64,000 nucleotides of DNA from Hermatobates lingyangjiaoensis (GCA_026182355.1 JAPFBL010000239.1:1110001-1174000); one strand, 5' to 3'; shown: positions 55,058 to 63,715, counted from the first letter of the stretch. A program made the numbers and translations. The notes: generated by a model not told the origin, from the letters alone.

Positions 55058-55650
55058 CAGTTTCACAAACGAAGAAAAGCAACACACAGAGAAAGAGACA
55101 CACTTACAAACTCAAATTTTCGGATGATCCGTCTTCAGGAGAAAAGATGAGAAAGGGCGACCAAGCACGCCGGAAACACAACGGCAGGAAAACCCAATGG
55201 GTTTCCTGCCGTTGTGTTTCCGGCGTGCTTGGTCGCCCTTTCTCTCTTTCTCCTGAAGACGGATCATCCGAAAATTTGAGTCTGTAAGTGTGTTTCCCTA
55301 CTTTATGTGTTGCTCTTTGTTAATCTCCAACTCGTATTGATGTCCAGTTTGGATCGTATTTCATTTTATCAGTGAATATATATATGATTAAAGTAAACAG
55401 CAGCTTCTGCGTTCACGACTTTTAGGCTGTAGCCTAAAAGTCGTGAACGCAGAAGCTGCTGTTTACTTTAATCAAATATGCCTACGGGAAGATTTGCTGC
55501 CCTCATACACTAATATATATATATATATATATATATACGAATGTTCAAACCGCTTTTTACGGTTGAAAGATCTTAGTATTTTTTACTATGGTTTGGACGT
55601 TAACTATTATTGAAGTGTTTCTTGCTAAATTTTGTTATATATATATATAT
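53690..55650 (+). repeat. Higher-order tandem array, unit about 0.6 kb
   Basis: The order [degenerate family A end] - TA - [family D palindrome joined to a family C tail] - [family E palindrome] - TA repeats in tandem. The marker CACGAATGTT begins at 53692, 54317 and 54918, and a shortened copy is at about 55537, so the periods are 625, 601 and about 619. Differences lie mainly in TA-tract length and in the D centre (unit 2 lost about 40 bases there). Each D palindrome has two intact cores (CTGAAGA, GGATCATCC, GAAA, ATTT). Confidence 0.85.
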
Positions 55651-55857
55651 ATATTGGGTTTCCTGCCGTTGTGTTTCCGGCGTGCTTGGTCGCCCTTTCT
55701 CTCTTTTCTCCTGAAGACGGATCATCCGAAAATTTGAGTTTGTAAGTGTGTCTCTTCCTCTGTGTGTTGCTTTTCTTCGTTTGTGAACTGATTTGCGTCC
55801 AGTTTGGATCGTTTTTTCGAATTTTAAGTGGATATATATATATATATATATATATAT
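55651..55857 (+). repeat. Family D end with hammerhead and full tail
   Basis: CTGAAGACGGATCATCCG then AAAATTTGAGTTTGTAAG. The true D tail follows (GTGTTGCTTTTCTTCG, TTGCGTCCAGTTTGGATCG, AATTTTAAGTGGATATATA), unlike the array units, whose plus arms carry the C tail. Confidence 0.8.
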
Positions 55858-56016
55858 GATCAAACCACAATAAGTTGGGTTTTTGACTCTGACGAAGACC
55901 GCTTGTTACGGTTGAAAGATCTTGGTCTTGTTTTCCCATTTCATATTGTGGTTTGATCATTGATTGTTATTTCACGTGTTTATGTGAAATCTTTATATAT
56001 ATATATATATATATAT
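55858..56016 (+). repeat. Family A end with intact hammerhead
   Basis: CTGACGA (55887-55893), ACCGCTTGTTACGGTT, GAAAGATCTTGGTC, and the GTTATTTCACGTGTTTATGT tail, ending in TA. The left arm is reduced to TGATCAAACCACAATAAG. Confidence 0.8.
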
Positions 56017-56251
56017 TTCACTCAAAATTAGAAAAAAACGAATCCAAACTGGACGCAAATCAGCTCAAGAACGAAGAAAAGCAACACACAGAGAAAGAGA
56101 CACACTTGCAAACTCAAATTTTTGGATGATCCGTCTTCAGGAGAAAAGAGAATGGGCGACTGAGCACGCAGGAAACCCGTCCCGGGTTGCAATTTGAGTT
56201 TATAAGTGTGTGTCTTTTTTTCTGTGTGTTGCTTTTCTTCGTATTTGAGCT

Positions 56252-56252
<1 letters not shown>
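56017..56252. repeat. Family D palindrome, centre deleted
   Basis: The minus-strand arm is complete to CCGTCTTCAGGAG (core CTGAAGACGGATCATCC, then AAAAATTTGAG). GTCCCGGGTTGCAATTTGAG then jumps into the plus-strand tail, skipping the plus core. Confidence 0.75.

Positions 56253-56303
<51 letters not shown>
56253..56303. repeat. (TA)n microsatellite
   Basis: About 50 bases of TA. Confidence 0.95.
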
Positions 56304-56306
<3 letters not shown>

Positions 56307-56540
56307 CAATGTAGAAAAAGAAACACAGAGAAATTAAAAGAACACACTTACAGTCTAATATTTCTGTTTGAACCGTCTTCAAGCATAGTGCGCTTGGTGT
56401 CCCTCTCTTATCTCTCCTGAAGACGGTTCAAACCAAAAGTTAGTGACTGTAACTGTGTTCTTTTAATTATTCTATGCCTTTTTTGTACATTGAACTATAT
56501 TTGTCCGTTTAGGATCGTATTTCAAACAAAAAAGTATATT
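56304..56540. repeat. Family B palindrome
   Basis: The plus arm reads CTGAAGACGGTTCAAACC then AAAAGTTAGTGAC: GAAA lost its G (now CAAA-like), so it is probably inactive. The minus arm's core box is deleted (CTTCAAGCATAG). The tail TTTGTCCGTTTAGGATCG parallels families C and D. Confidence 0.75.
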
Positions 56541-56574
56541 TATATATCTTTAATTTACATAACTACATATAACA

Positions 56575-56735
56575 TTATTTCACATATACAGGTGAAATAG
56601 CAATCAGTGATCAAAGAACAATGTGAAATGGGGAAAAAAAGGATGGTTGGGTTTTTGACTCTGACAAAAACGGCTTGTTGTGGTTGAAAGATCTTAGTTC
56701 CCCCCTCCCCCCAATGGATATTGTTGTTTGATCAT

Positions 56736-56770
<35 letters not shown>
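56575..56770. repeat. Family A palindrome, degenerate, and (TA)n
   Basis: The arms are still recognisable (TGATCAAAGAACAATGTG and TTGTTTGATCATTA). The core box is CTGACAA, and a CCCCCCTCCCCCC stretch replaces the TTGTTTTCCC block. TA 56742-56770. Confidence 0.7.
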
Positions 56771-56773
<3 letters not shown>

Positions 56774-56774
56774 G

Positions 56775-56860
56775 TAGTCAAGAAATTCAGTTAGATAATG
56801 AACTGCTCCCTCATTACTAATCACTCTTTTTGCTGACTTATAAGTTCTTTTTTCAACTTG
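56775..56860 (-). repeat. Family J arm fragment
   Basis: Reverse complement of 33830-33905 (AATTCAGTTAGATAATGAAC, TTGCTGACTTATAAGTTC). It lacks the ribozyme. Confidence 0.65.
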
Positions 56861-57019
56861 ATATAGTGCAATAACTTGTTTATTGATTTTTTCTACCTAC
56901 TCATTTGTAGGGATGAGAATTGCACGTTTACAAAGCCACTTATTCTCAATAGATGGCAGATCTTGAACTCCGGGAAACCACCTTATCAATTATCTCTTGT
57001 GGGGAGCTTAAATTCAAAT
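56861..57019. other. Spacer
   Basis: Nothing recognised. Confidence 0.5.
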
Positions 57020-57400
57020 GAAATTGAAATCAACTAACATTACCTCCATTTGTTATACCTGTATGTTTTCAAAATAAGTATTTTAAATAAGCTTTAAAAA
57101 TAAGCTTTAAAATAAGCCAAAGACAGCTTAAAAGTCTATAACTTCGCTTATACGTTGAACTTCCAATCCATGCAATGCTTAGATTTGAAGGTAGACATAC
57201 ACAAACCTACTGCCAAAGTTTGAGCTTGCGATGTCTTATGGTGGCTAAGTTCACTTTTGAAAAAATTTTTGCGGACAAAGCGAAAGACAGAAATTTTTCT
57301 AAGGGTCTATTCGGTTTCTCTAATGTATGAAACGTAAAGATAACTTGAAATGAGTAAGTTCTTAGCAGTGTACAGACAAATACTTTCTTTTATTTATATA
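57020..57400 (-). mobile_element. Inverted-repeat element L, copy 3
   Basis: The right side carries the L terminal repeat (TTCGGTTTCTCTAATG, CTTGAAATGAGTAAGTTC, GTACAGACAAATAC). The interior GCTTGCGATGTCTTATGGTG matches the duplicated block of copy 2, here single. The left terminal repeat is not evident. Confidence 0.65.
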
Positions 57401-57585
57401 GATATTCTTGTAATTATTATTTTAGGTTTTATAATAACACATAATTACACTTAAGGATAATATTACAATTTGTCTATGTCTATGAACTTTGTGAATGACC
57501 ATGTTATGTAATGATCAAGGTTAATACACAACCTGGATTTGATGAGTCTCATTAAGAACTGATAAAGTATTTATTTTTTGTCAAG

Positions 57586-57699
57586 ACTGCGGGATTGCTG
57601 AAGACGGTGAAAGACGGGAGAGCAGACATGGCCATTTGCAAGATATGGCTCTCGATGCAGAACTGGAAGGAAGTCGATCTCTCACTACCCATTGAGCAG
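57586..57699 (+). CDS. Putative exon of an ionotropic glutamate receptor-like protein
   Basis: A 114-bp phase-0 exon candidate: pyrimidine-rich acceptor TTTATTTTTTGTCAAG just before 57586 and donor GT at 57700-57701 (GAGCAG/GTTAGC). It translates to TAGLLKTVKDGRADMAICKI, then WLSMQNWKEVDLSLPIEQ. The pattern G..k.v.dGrADmAi...l....r..vDlS.P is the end of ligand-binding lobe S1 in ionotropic glutamate receptors and the protostome IR family, a membrane ligand-gated channel. The R/T before the glutamate-contact region cannot be judged from one exon. Neighbouring exons were not found among the surrounding repeats. GC content and codon use differ clearly from the flanks. It could instead be a retained pseudogene exon. 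Confidence 0.55.
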
Positions 57700-57864
57700 G
57701 TTAGCTGAATATCGACCAGTCCTGTTAATTAATATTATAGTATAAAGAAAAGATCTAAAGAAACCGATTATTTGGTAAGACTTAGTATAAAAGTGCCAAA
57801 TAAGAATTGTTTATTAAGAGATGGTTATATATCTATATCTAATTAAATGAAACAATTCCAACGA

Positions 57865-57990
57865 AGATCAGGAAGATAAAAACGAGTCGCTCCGCAGGCA
57901 GGCAGAGTCGTTGTCTATCTTCCTGATGACGAGAACATCGAAATATAGTAGTGAGTTTCTGTTTCATTTCTGAGTTTTCTTTGTGTCAAT
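57865..57990. repeat. Family M palindrome with hammerhead
   Basis: Left arm ATCAGGAAGATAAAAACG, right arm GTCTATCTTCCTGAT. The plus core is CTGATGA 57923-57929, CGA/TCG stem II, GAAA 57940-57943, ATAT, A 57947, then GTAGTGAG. CTCCGCAGGCAGGCAG lies at the centre. The tail TTTCATTTCTGAGTTTTCTT matches the PLE 3' end at 26650. Confidence 0.75.
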
Positions 57991-57999
57991 ATAGTTTAA

Positions 58000-58001
58000 A
58001 T

Positions 58002-58047
<46 letters not shown>

Positions 58048-58100
58048 TTTTGAATTTGATGGCAGATTCTGCGTTCACGACTTTCTTACCTATAGCTTCT
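58000..58100 (+). repeat. (TA)n and family E fragment
   Basis: TA 58010-58045 then GGCAGATTCTGCGTTCACGA and CTTTCTTACCTATAGCTTC, the left arm of E as at 20245. Confidence 0.7.
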
Positions 58101-58212
58101 ATTTTTTACAATTTTCTTTTGAGAGGTGATAATTGCCAAAGCAAACTAGCAAACGACATTCAGAAGGCTGGAAATAACACTTCATGGGATAACTATATTT
58201 AATTAAACACTA

Positions 58213-58275
58213 CACTAGATTAAACTAAGATAACAAGCTTTCGGCCCCATGGGTCATCATCAGGTTCTTAAACTA
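58213..58275 (-). ncRNA. Hammerhead ribozyme, unique family, strong stem I
   Basis: Minus strand: stem I strand TAAGAAC, CTGATGA (reverse of 58257-58263), stem II with CCC/GGG, GAAA (reverse of 58239-58242), helix III AGCT, T as cleavage base, then GTTATCTTA returning to stem I (AC with GT, TAAGA with TCTTA, two unpaired bases between). Not part of an evident palindrome and unlike families A-M. Confidence 0.7.
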
Positions 58276-58339
58276 CTTATATTAACTAAATATACATTAT
58301 TACTGACTACTTTGGCGTTTAAATGCCAACGCCATAGTA

Positions 58340-58395
58340 TTATATATATATATAGTATATATATATTATATATATAATATATATATATATAAACT
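58340..58395. repeat. (TA)n, imperfect
   Basis: Interrupted TA tract. Confidence 0.9.
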
Positions 58396-58535
58396 AAATT
58401 GAATAAACGGTCCACATGGACTATAAAACTTTAAATTAAACAAAACATGACATAGAAAAATGATAAAATACACACTTACTAAACTGCAATATTTCGAACT
58501 TCGTTCGTCATCAGGAGAAGACTAGATGAGAGGAA
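58396..58535 (-). repeat. Family J end with hammerhead
   Basis: Minus strand: CTTCTC, CTGATGA, CGAAC/GTTCG stem II, AAATATTGCAG: core intact with helix III ATAT and T as cleavage base. Downstream tail TTTAGTAAGTGTGTATTTTA and GTCCATGTGGACCGTTTATT, then TA. Confidence 0.75.
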
Positions 58536-59075
58536 GTTCGTCTTCTTCCATTCGTCTTCTTCCAAACCATTGAATGGTTTGTCAACACTGATTGAGTAAC
58601 GATTAAAAATTAATAGGATAAAAATAACTGCGTTAATCGCGATAATTAACGCGATTAATTCCCAGCCTTACTTCAAATGAATTCAATTTCTAAGCACATC
58701 TATCAAAGGATGTTATTTCTGGATTTTGGAACTCTGTATTAAAATTTTAATTAACAATTTCTAAAAATGAAAGTAATTCTGCTTAAATACAGTTTTCATA
58801 TACGTCAGGGAATGAAACTCTAGAATGACACATTTTGCACCTTCTTATTACTGTTTGTTTGAAGAGATCAAATATTTGACACTAAAGTAAAATATTTATT
58901 TAGGTATATTAATACAAGCGTTTCTTTGAAAATTCAACTTTCAACTTGAAACACCCTTTCTGTCAAAGTTAAACTTTTTATTAAAAAAAATTCCAAAGCG
59001 GTTGTGTCAGAGGTAAATAAATAAATTATTTTTTTCCCTGAAGTAATTAACTTCTTCTTTGAGAGAAACAAAATG
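58536..59075. other. AT-rich spacer
   Basis: A small direct repeat CGTCTTCTTCC (58539-58562). Otherwise nothing recognised. Confidence 0.5.
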
Positions 59076-59079
59076 AGAC

Positions 59080-59081
59080 GC

Positions 59082-59122
<41 letters not shown>

Positions 59123-59397
59123 ATATATATCAGTTCACAAACGAAGAAAAGCAACACACAGAGAAAGAGACACACTTACAAACTCTTGAACCGGGCGCGC
59201 GTGTCAGCACGGTCGGTTGCCGGGACGGTTTCCTGCCGTTTCTGGCGTGCTTGGTCGCCCATTCTCTCTTTTCTCCTGAAGACGGATCATCCAAAAATTT
59301 GAGTTTGTAAGTGTGTCTCTTTCTCTGAGTGTTGCTTTTCTTTGTTGTTGAGCTGATTTGCGTCCAGTTTGGATTCGTTTTTTTCTAATTTTGAGTG

Positions 59398-59436
<39 letters not shown>
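59080..59436. repeat. Family D palindrome with GC-rich centre, between (TA)n
   Basis: TA 59083-59117 and 59401-59436. The minus arm runs CAGTTCACAAACGAAG to TTACAAACTCTTG, then jumps to GAACCGGGCGCGCGTGTCAG and GGTCGGTTGCCGGGACGG. The plus arm has CTGAAGACGGATCATCC followed by AAAAATTTGAG (GAAA altered to CAAA). Confidence 0.8.
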
Positions 59437-59439
<3 letters not shown>

Positions 59440-59616
59440 ATTTCACATAAACACGTGAAATAACAATCAATGATCAAACCACAATAAGAAATGGGAAAAC
59501 AAGACCAAGATCTTTGTGTGTCTCTTTCTCTGTGTGTTGCTTTTCTTCGTTTGTTAACTGATTTGCGTCCAGTTTGGATCGTTTTTTCGAATTTTTAGTG
59601 GATATATATATATATA
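59437..59616. repeat. Chimera of family A left arm and family D tail
   Basis: Family A minus arm (TTTCACATAAACACGTGAAA to GACCAAGATCTTTG) is joined at about 59515 directly to the family D plus tail (GTGTCTCTTTCTCTGTGTG to GTCCAGTTTGGATCG), then TA. The switch occurs at a short TGTGTCTC-like overlap. Confidence 0.75.
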
Positions 59617-59890
59617 CGGCGCTCCGTCCTTCGACGTCGGGAGATCTCTCTCACTTCGTCCTCTCTTCTAGTTTACTCCTGATGACGAACAACAGTTCGT
59701 AATATTGAGTATAGAGGGAAACCAAGCTCCAACCGTCCGTGGAATTCTCCTGAAGACGGTTCAAACCGAAAATTAGAGACAGTAAGCGTGTGTTTTAATT
59801 TCTTTCTTTCTGCTTTAAGTACATTAAACTATATTTGTCCATTTCGGACCGTTTATCCAAAGAGTTCATATATATATATATATATATATA
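59617..59890 (+). repeat. Family J core joined to family B end
   Basis: Family J core CTGATGA (59683-59689), CGAACAACAGTTCG, TAATATTGAG (GAAA altered to GTAA). Family B follows: CTGAAGACGGTTCAAACC, GAAAATTAGAGAC (core intact, about 59751), tail TTTGTCCATTTCGGACCG and TA 59868-59890. Confidence 0.75.
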
Positions 59891-60365
59891 GAAAATTGTC
59901 ACAATAACATGTGATATAAATATTCAGGTAACTCACCACAAATTAGAGAAGATAGTCGCTCTAAGGCCTTTCGTTTTCACGTCGTCAGAGAGCAAGTGAA
60001 TACAAGTTGTAAGCAGGTTATGAATTTTGATTTAAAGAAGGAGTAAGATTGGCATCATTGACAGTATTTTTCCCTATAACTGTTGAAATAGTCTTGATTT
60101 GTTTGATAATTCCTTCAATTAGAAATTCATCTAATTTAAAAAGGCCTGGACTAGTGTTGACCAAGTTCTTAGAAAAGTCTTTTATGAGGGCGCTTTCAAC
60201 AATGTTTCTTCTTCTTTCACATGACATAAAAAACAACTCCTTTGCTTCTTTCCAGTTAATTATGTGATTTTTGTCTCTAATGTGTAGGAACAAGGCACTT
60301 TTATCATCTTGTCTTCTAACTGAATACTGATGTTGCTTAATCCTTGTATCCATTCCTTTTCCCGT
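59891..60365 (-). pseudogene. PLE family H endonuclease, inverted partial copy with 3' hammerhead
   Basis: The minus-strand frame 60018-60353 (MDTRIKQHQYSVRR to LTPSLNQNS) is an almost identical inverted copy of the right arm's endonuclease C-terminal half. It stays in frame through CERRRNIVESALIKDF where the right arm has a one-base insertion. The 5' end stops at the inversion junction (60365), before the YIG strand. The family H ribozyme lies 3' (59957-59992). PLEs commonly carry a partial inverted copy upstream of the main copy. Confidence 0.9.
59957..59992 (-). ncRNA. Hammerhead ribozyme, family H, inverted copy
   Basis: Exact counterpart of 61124-61166 on the opposite strand: TCTAAGGCCTTTCG and CGTCGTCAGAGAGC read back as the intact core. 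Confidence 0.8.
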
Positions 60366-60386
60366 TAAAAATCCGTTTTTAATAGC

Positions 60387-61104
60387 ATGTTTTTGAGAGC
60401 TTTCAAAATTTGCAGTGAACCATTTTTAGAAGAAGAAATTAAATATATTTACAAAGTTTCAACCTCTCTAATGTATCCAAAAAAATTAATTGATAACGTG
60501 ATGAAAAAAGCCAAACAATCTTTGATGTCATCTGTAAGTGAGGAACGTTTTTCAAGAAGGAATTTGCTGGTGGTTCCCTACAGCCCATGTTTAAAAGACA
60601 TTCCATATTTGTTGAAGAAGCTAGATATCTCAGTTACATTTAGTAGTGGTGGTAATTTGTCAAATAGACTTGTCCATAACTCTAAAAGAAGCCAAAAAAA
60701 CTGTTGTGTATACAGAATTCCTTGCAAGGATTGCGAGTTGGCTTATATTGGACAGACGGGAAAAGGAATGGATACAAGGATTAAGCAACATCAGTATTCA
60801 GTTAGAAGACAAGATGATAAAAGTGCCTTGTTCCTACACATTAGAGACAAAAATCACATAATTAACTGGAAAGAAGCAAAGGAGTTGGTTTTTATGTCAT
60901 GTGAAAGAAAGAAGAAACATTGTTGAAAGCGCCCTCATAAAAGACTTTTCTAAGAACTTGGTCAACACTAGTCCAGGCCTTTTTAAATTAGATGAATTTC
61001 TAATTGAAGGAATTATCAAACAAATCAAGACTATTTCAACAGTTATAGGGAAAAATACTGTCAATGATGCCAATCTTACTCCTTCTTTAAATCAAAATTC
61101 ATAA
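60387..61104 (+). pseudogene. PLE family H GIY-YIG endonuclease, 5'-truncated, one frameshift
   Basis: A first-frame ORF of 179 codons has a PLE linker, then CVYRIPCKDCELAYIGQTG with the GIY-YIG strands (about residues 107-126), then RIKQH. An extra A in the run near 60905-60912, compared with the inverted copy, shifts the frame after MSCERK. The rest (ERRNIVESALIKDF to LTPSLNQNS) reads to the stop at 61102-61104. The catalytic Glu is expected in NIVESALI. Reverse transcriptase is absent. The sequence is distinct from the 14757 PLE and matches the relic at 26745-27190. Confidence 0.9.
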
Positions 61105-61123
61105 CCTGCTTACAACTTGTATT

Positions 61124-61166
61124 CACTTGCTCTCTGACGACGTGAAAACGAAAGGCCTTAGAGCGA
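61124..61166 (+). ncRNA. Hammerhead ribozyme 30 bp after the PLE stop
   Basis: Five-pair stem I GCTCT (61129-61133) with AGAGC (61160-61164); CTGACGA 61134-61140; stem II CGT/ACG with GAAA loop; GAAA 61150-61153; self-complementary AGGCCT 61153-61158; T 61159 as cleavage base. All core positions present. The mirrored copy lies at 59957-59992 on the minus strand. Confidence 0.82.
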
Positions 61167-61197
61167 CTATCTTCTCTAATTTGTGGTGAGTTACCTG

Positions 61198-61590
61198 AAT
61201 ATATATATATATATATATATATAAACTCTTATATATAAGAGTAAAAATATATACAATATATCGTGGGACAGATATGTAACATAAAAAGGGTAAATCTGGA
61301 TGCGGTCAGTTTCTTCCACTTCCAATCAAACTCTCATTGCCGACGTTTCGATTTTATTCAAAATCTTTTAAAGAATTTGAATAAAATCGAAAGGAATAGT
61401 TTAACCTTTCATATTGTTTTAGTAATGTAATTTGTAATTGTTTGTTCATTTTCAAATATTCCTACTTTTGCCTTTGAAAAAGATTTTGAATAAAATCGAA
61501 ACATCGGCAATGAGAGTTTGATTGGAAGTGGAAGAAACTGACCGCATCCCAATTTATCCTTTTTAGTTTTATATATATATATATATATAC
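61198..61590. repeat. (TA)n and family I palindrome
   Basis: TA 61198-61222. Arms GGATGCGGTCAGTTTCTTCC (61309) through CGACGTTTCGATTTTATTC, and mirror GAATAAAATCGAAACATCGG through GAAACTGACCGCATCCC (to about 61551). The right arm has CTTTGAA, GATTTT/AAAATC, GAAAC, AT, C: the family I core variant in its clearest form. TA at 61571-61589. Confidence 0.75.
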
Positions 61591-61708
61591 CTATGCACTT
61601 CAGAAGTGTGCTTTTTATTCCTTTTTAGTGTCGTGCTTTGTGTAATTTAAACTGTTATAGTCCGTGTAGACCGTTTATTCAATTTAGTAGTGTATATATA
61701 TATATATA
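61591..61708 (+). repeat. Family J tail and (TA)n
   Basis: AAGTGTGCTTTTTATTCC, TCGTGCTTTGTGTAATTTAA, GTCCGTGTAGACCGTTTATT and TA, the region 3' of a J ribozyme, without the core. Confidence 0.7.
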
Positions 61709-61940
61709 TGCGGAAAAATCATAATAAATAAACACGTGATGCAATCAATGAAGTTTAAACCAAAATGTAAAAGAGAAAACAATAGAACAAATACTCTGTG
61801 GCCTTTCAATTTTTGTCATCAGAAAGCAGACAAAGTAAAAACTGAGAAGCTAACATAACAAGTGAGCTTTTTATGTTCGCTTCTCAGTTTTTAATTTGCT
61901 TGCTCTCTGATGGCATAAATTGAAAGGCCCCAGTCAGGGC
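61709..61940. repeat. Family H-type palindrome without coding sequence
   Basis: Minus arm: CTGATGA, CAAAAATT, GAAAGGCC (core intact, near 61795-61830). Plus arm: CTGATGG (G for A9), CATAAATT, GAAAGGCC. Centre near 61860 with AAGCTAACATAACAAGTGAG. The AGGCC helix III is shared with the PLE H ribozymes. Confidence 0.7.
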
Positions 61941-63290
61941 TGGCCGTGGTATATAACGAGTTTAATAAAAACGAGTATTATCAAACAATATGTTACGATT
62001 ATTATTAAATAGTATGGTACAATGTTTATTTTACAATAACTTGATTATTTTAATAAGGTAGTCTCCATTTTGTCAATTACAACAGAAATATTAGGGTCTC
62101 CTGATTTCTAAATATTGAAATATGCACATGTAATAGGCTATTTAACTTATGCTCTATTTAATACTAATTAGGTAATATAATGTTGTATATCTATGATGAT
62201 TTTGATTTGTATCTGTCATTTAAAGATATGCCTAATTATCAATATTCTGACTAAGCGTGACACACGTAGTCACCAGCTCATTAATATATAGATTGTCAGT
62301 CATGGTGTACTGCTAGTATATGACAGAGCGATGTTTACTGTGCAGTCGATAAGCAAGGTGAATACTCAAGTTGAATTTTTCATTAACTCCCGTTCTATTG
62401 ATATCGAGTACTTACTGCTATCTTGCCTGCTGTCTTCCTGAAAGCGAATGATATCCCAGCCACCACTTTCGATGTTTCTTCAGTCTTCTCAAGTATGCCT
62501 TGCCAATGTCAGTGACTTTGCTGAATTAATAAAAGACTCACGTAAAGCGTCTTCATACCCCTTCTCCACCTGTGCATTACATGGAACCCCAACGCAGGTC
62601 ACAGCCGTCTTCTTCATTAAAAATTCACTTTCCATGCTTCAAAAAAAAAAAAAAAAAAAATTCCCTCTTTAAAATTAAACACCGATAAAAGCACTTACCA
62701 ATAAATATATAACCGAATAAGAAACTAAATTATTTCTCTTGATGTTAAGATATTTTTTGAAGGTATGATATCACTAATAAAAGTGAAACAACTTAATTCA
62801 ACGAGAAGGAAGAAAACTTCTGATTAATTTTAAATTATTTCTGCCCAAAATGCTTCATTATATTTTTAGATTCAAGTAACCTCCCTTTTCTTCCTTTTTC
62901 ATCAATTTATTGTTCTATGTACAACAGCAATGAAACTCACCAACAAAACCAATTTAGATGAATTAAATATTATTAGATTTTCCTTATCAGCGCAGATTGT
63001 GAAAGAATATTGATGTTTTGGCTTTTTATCAAAGCAATATATTGAATAATTCCAAGCAGAGCGATGCAATATCTCTGTTGCTTCCACTGGGCGGCTTTTT
63101 TCGTACAATCAGTCCACTGGTTGATGCATCACCGCATATTCAGAAAACAAGAGCTGGAAGCATTAAATTCCACATTATTTACAGATTTTTAATGATTTCA
63201 CAGAATAATGCTATTCTGATCCATATTTACTCTTATCGTCACCATAAAGTGGAAATACCCCTCACGGTTATCAGCGAAAAAGAAAGTTTT
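61941..63290. other. Unassigned, with 20-base poly(A)
   Basis: Poly(A) at 62641-62660. A moderately GC-rich stretch (62340-62620) has splice-like signals on the minus strand, but the frames contain stops. No gene called. Confidence 0.4.
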
Positions 63291-63294
63291 GTTT

Positions 63295-63440
63295 TTAATA
63301 TATATATATATTCACTTGATAAACGGAAAGACGATCCAAACTGGACACAATAACACTTCAAAATTGATGATAGATAGCACAGAAAGTAAAAGTAACACAC
63401 TTACAGACTCAAAATTTCGGGTAATCCGTCTTATCTTTTT
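63295..63440 (-). repeat. Short (TA)n and family C minus arm
   Basis: TA near 63298-63311, then ACGATCCAAACTGGACACAA, TTACAGACTCAAAATTTCGG and GTAATCCGTCTT. The arm breaks off inside the core at about 63432. Confidence 0.7.
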
Positions 63441-63715
63441 CTGTAATTATTTTTTTATTCCTTTATTCCAGTTTGATCTATACATTATATTTTATATTAT
63501 TTTTTAAGACACTCATTCTTAATGATCAGGGACACTTATTTCCCTTTTAAAGATGTAAAAGGGAAATTTTACATCTTTTTATCTAACTTTACCTTTTATG
63601 GATCTTGCTGATATATAATTTTTTTTCTACTATTCTCTCTGAATCATTTATATTTTCCCAATTTGTATTGCTTATCTGTATTTCTGTTTATATTTTCTCT
63701 TAATTCTATTACTTC
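63441..63715. other. T-rich segment with small hairpin
   Basis: AAAGATGTAAAAGGGAAATTTTACATCTTT (63549-63578) is a perfect hairpin, with arms AAAGATGTAAA and TTTACATCTTT. It looks like an insertion or PLE 3'-leader-like sequence between the two C arms. Confidence 0.5.

Noticed and set aside
62416..62620. Minus-strand exons with donors GTAAGT (after 62416) and GTGAGT (after 62542)
   Set aside because: Signals look good, but the 105-bp candidate 62416-62520 has stops in all three frames and no homology is recognised.
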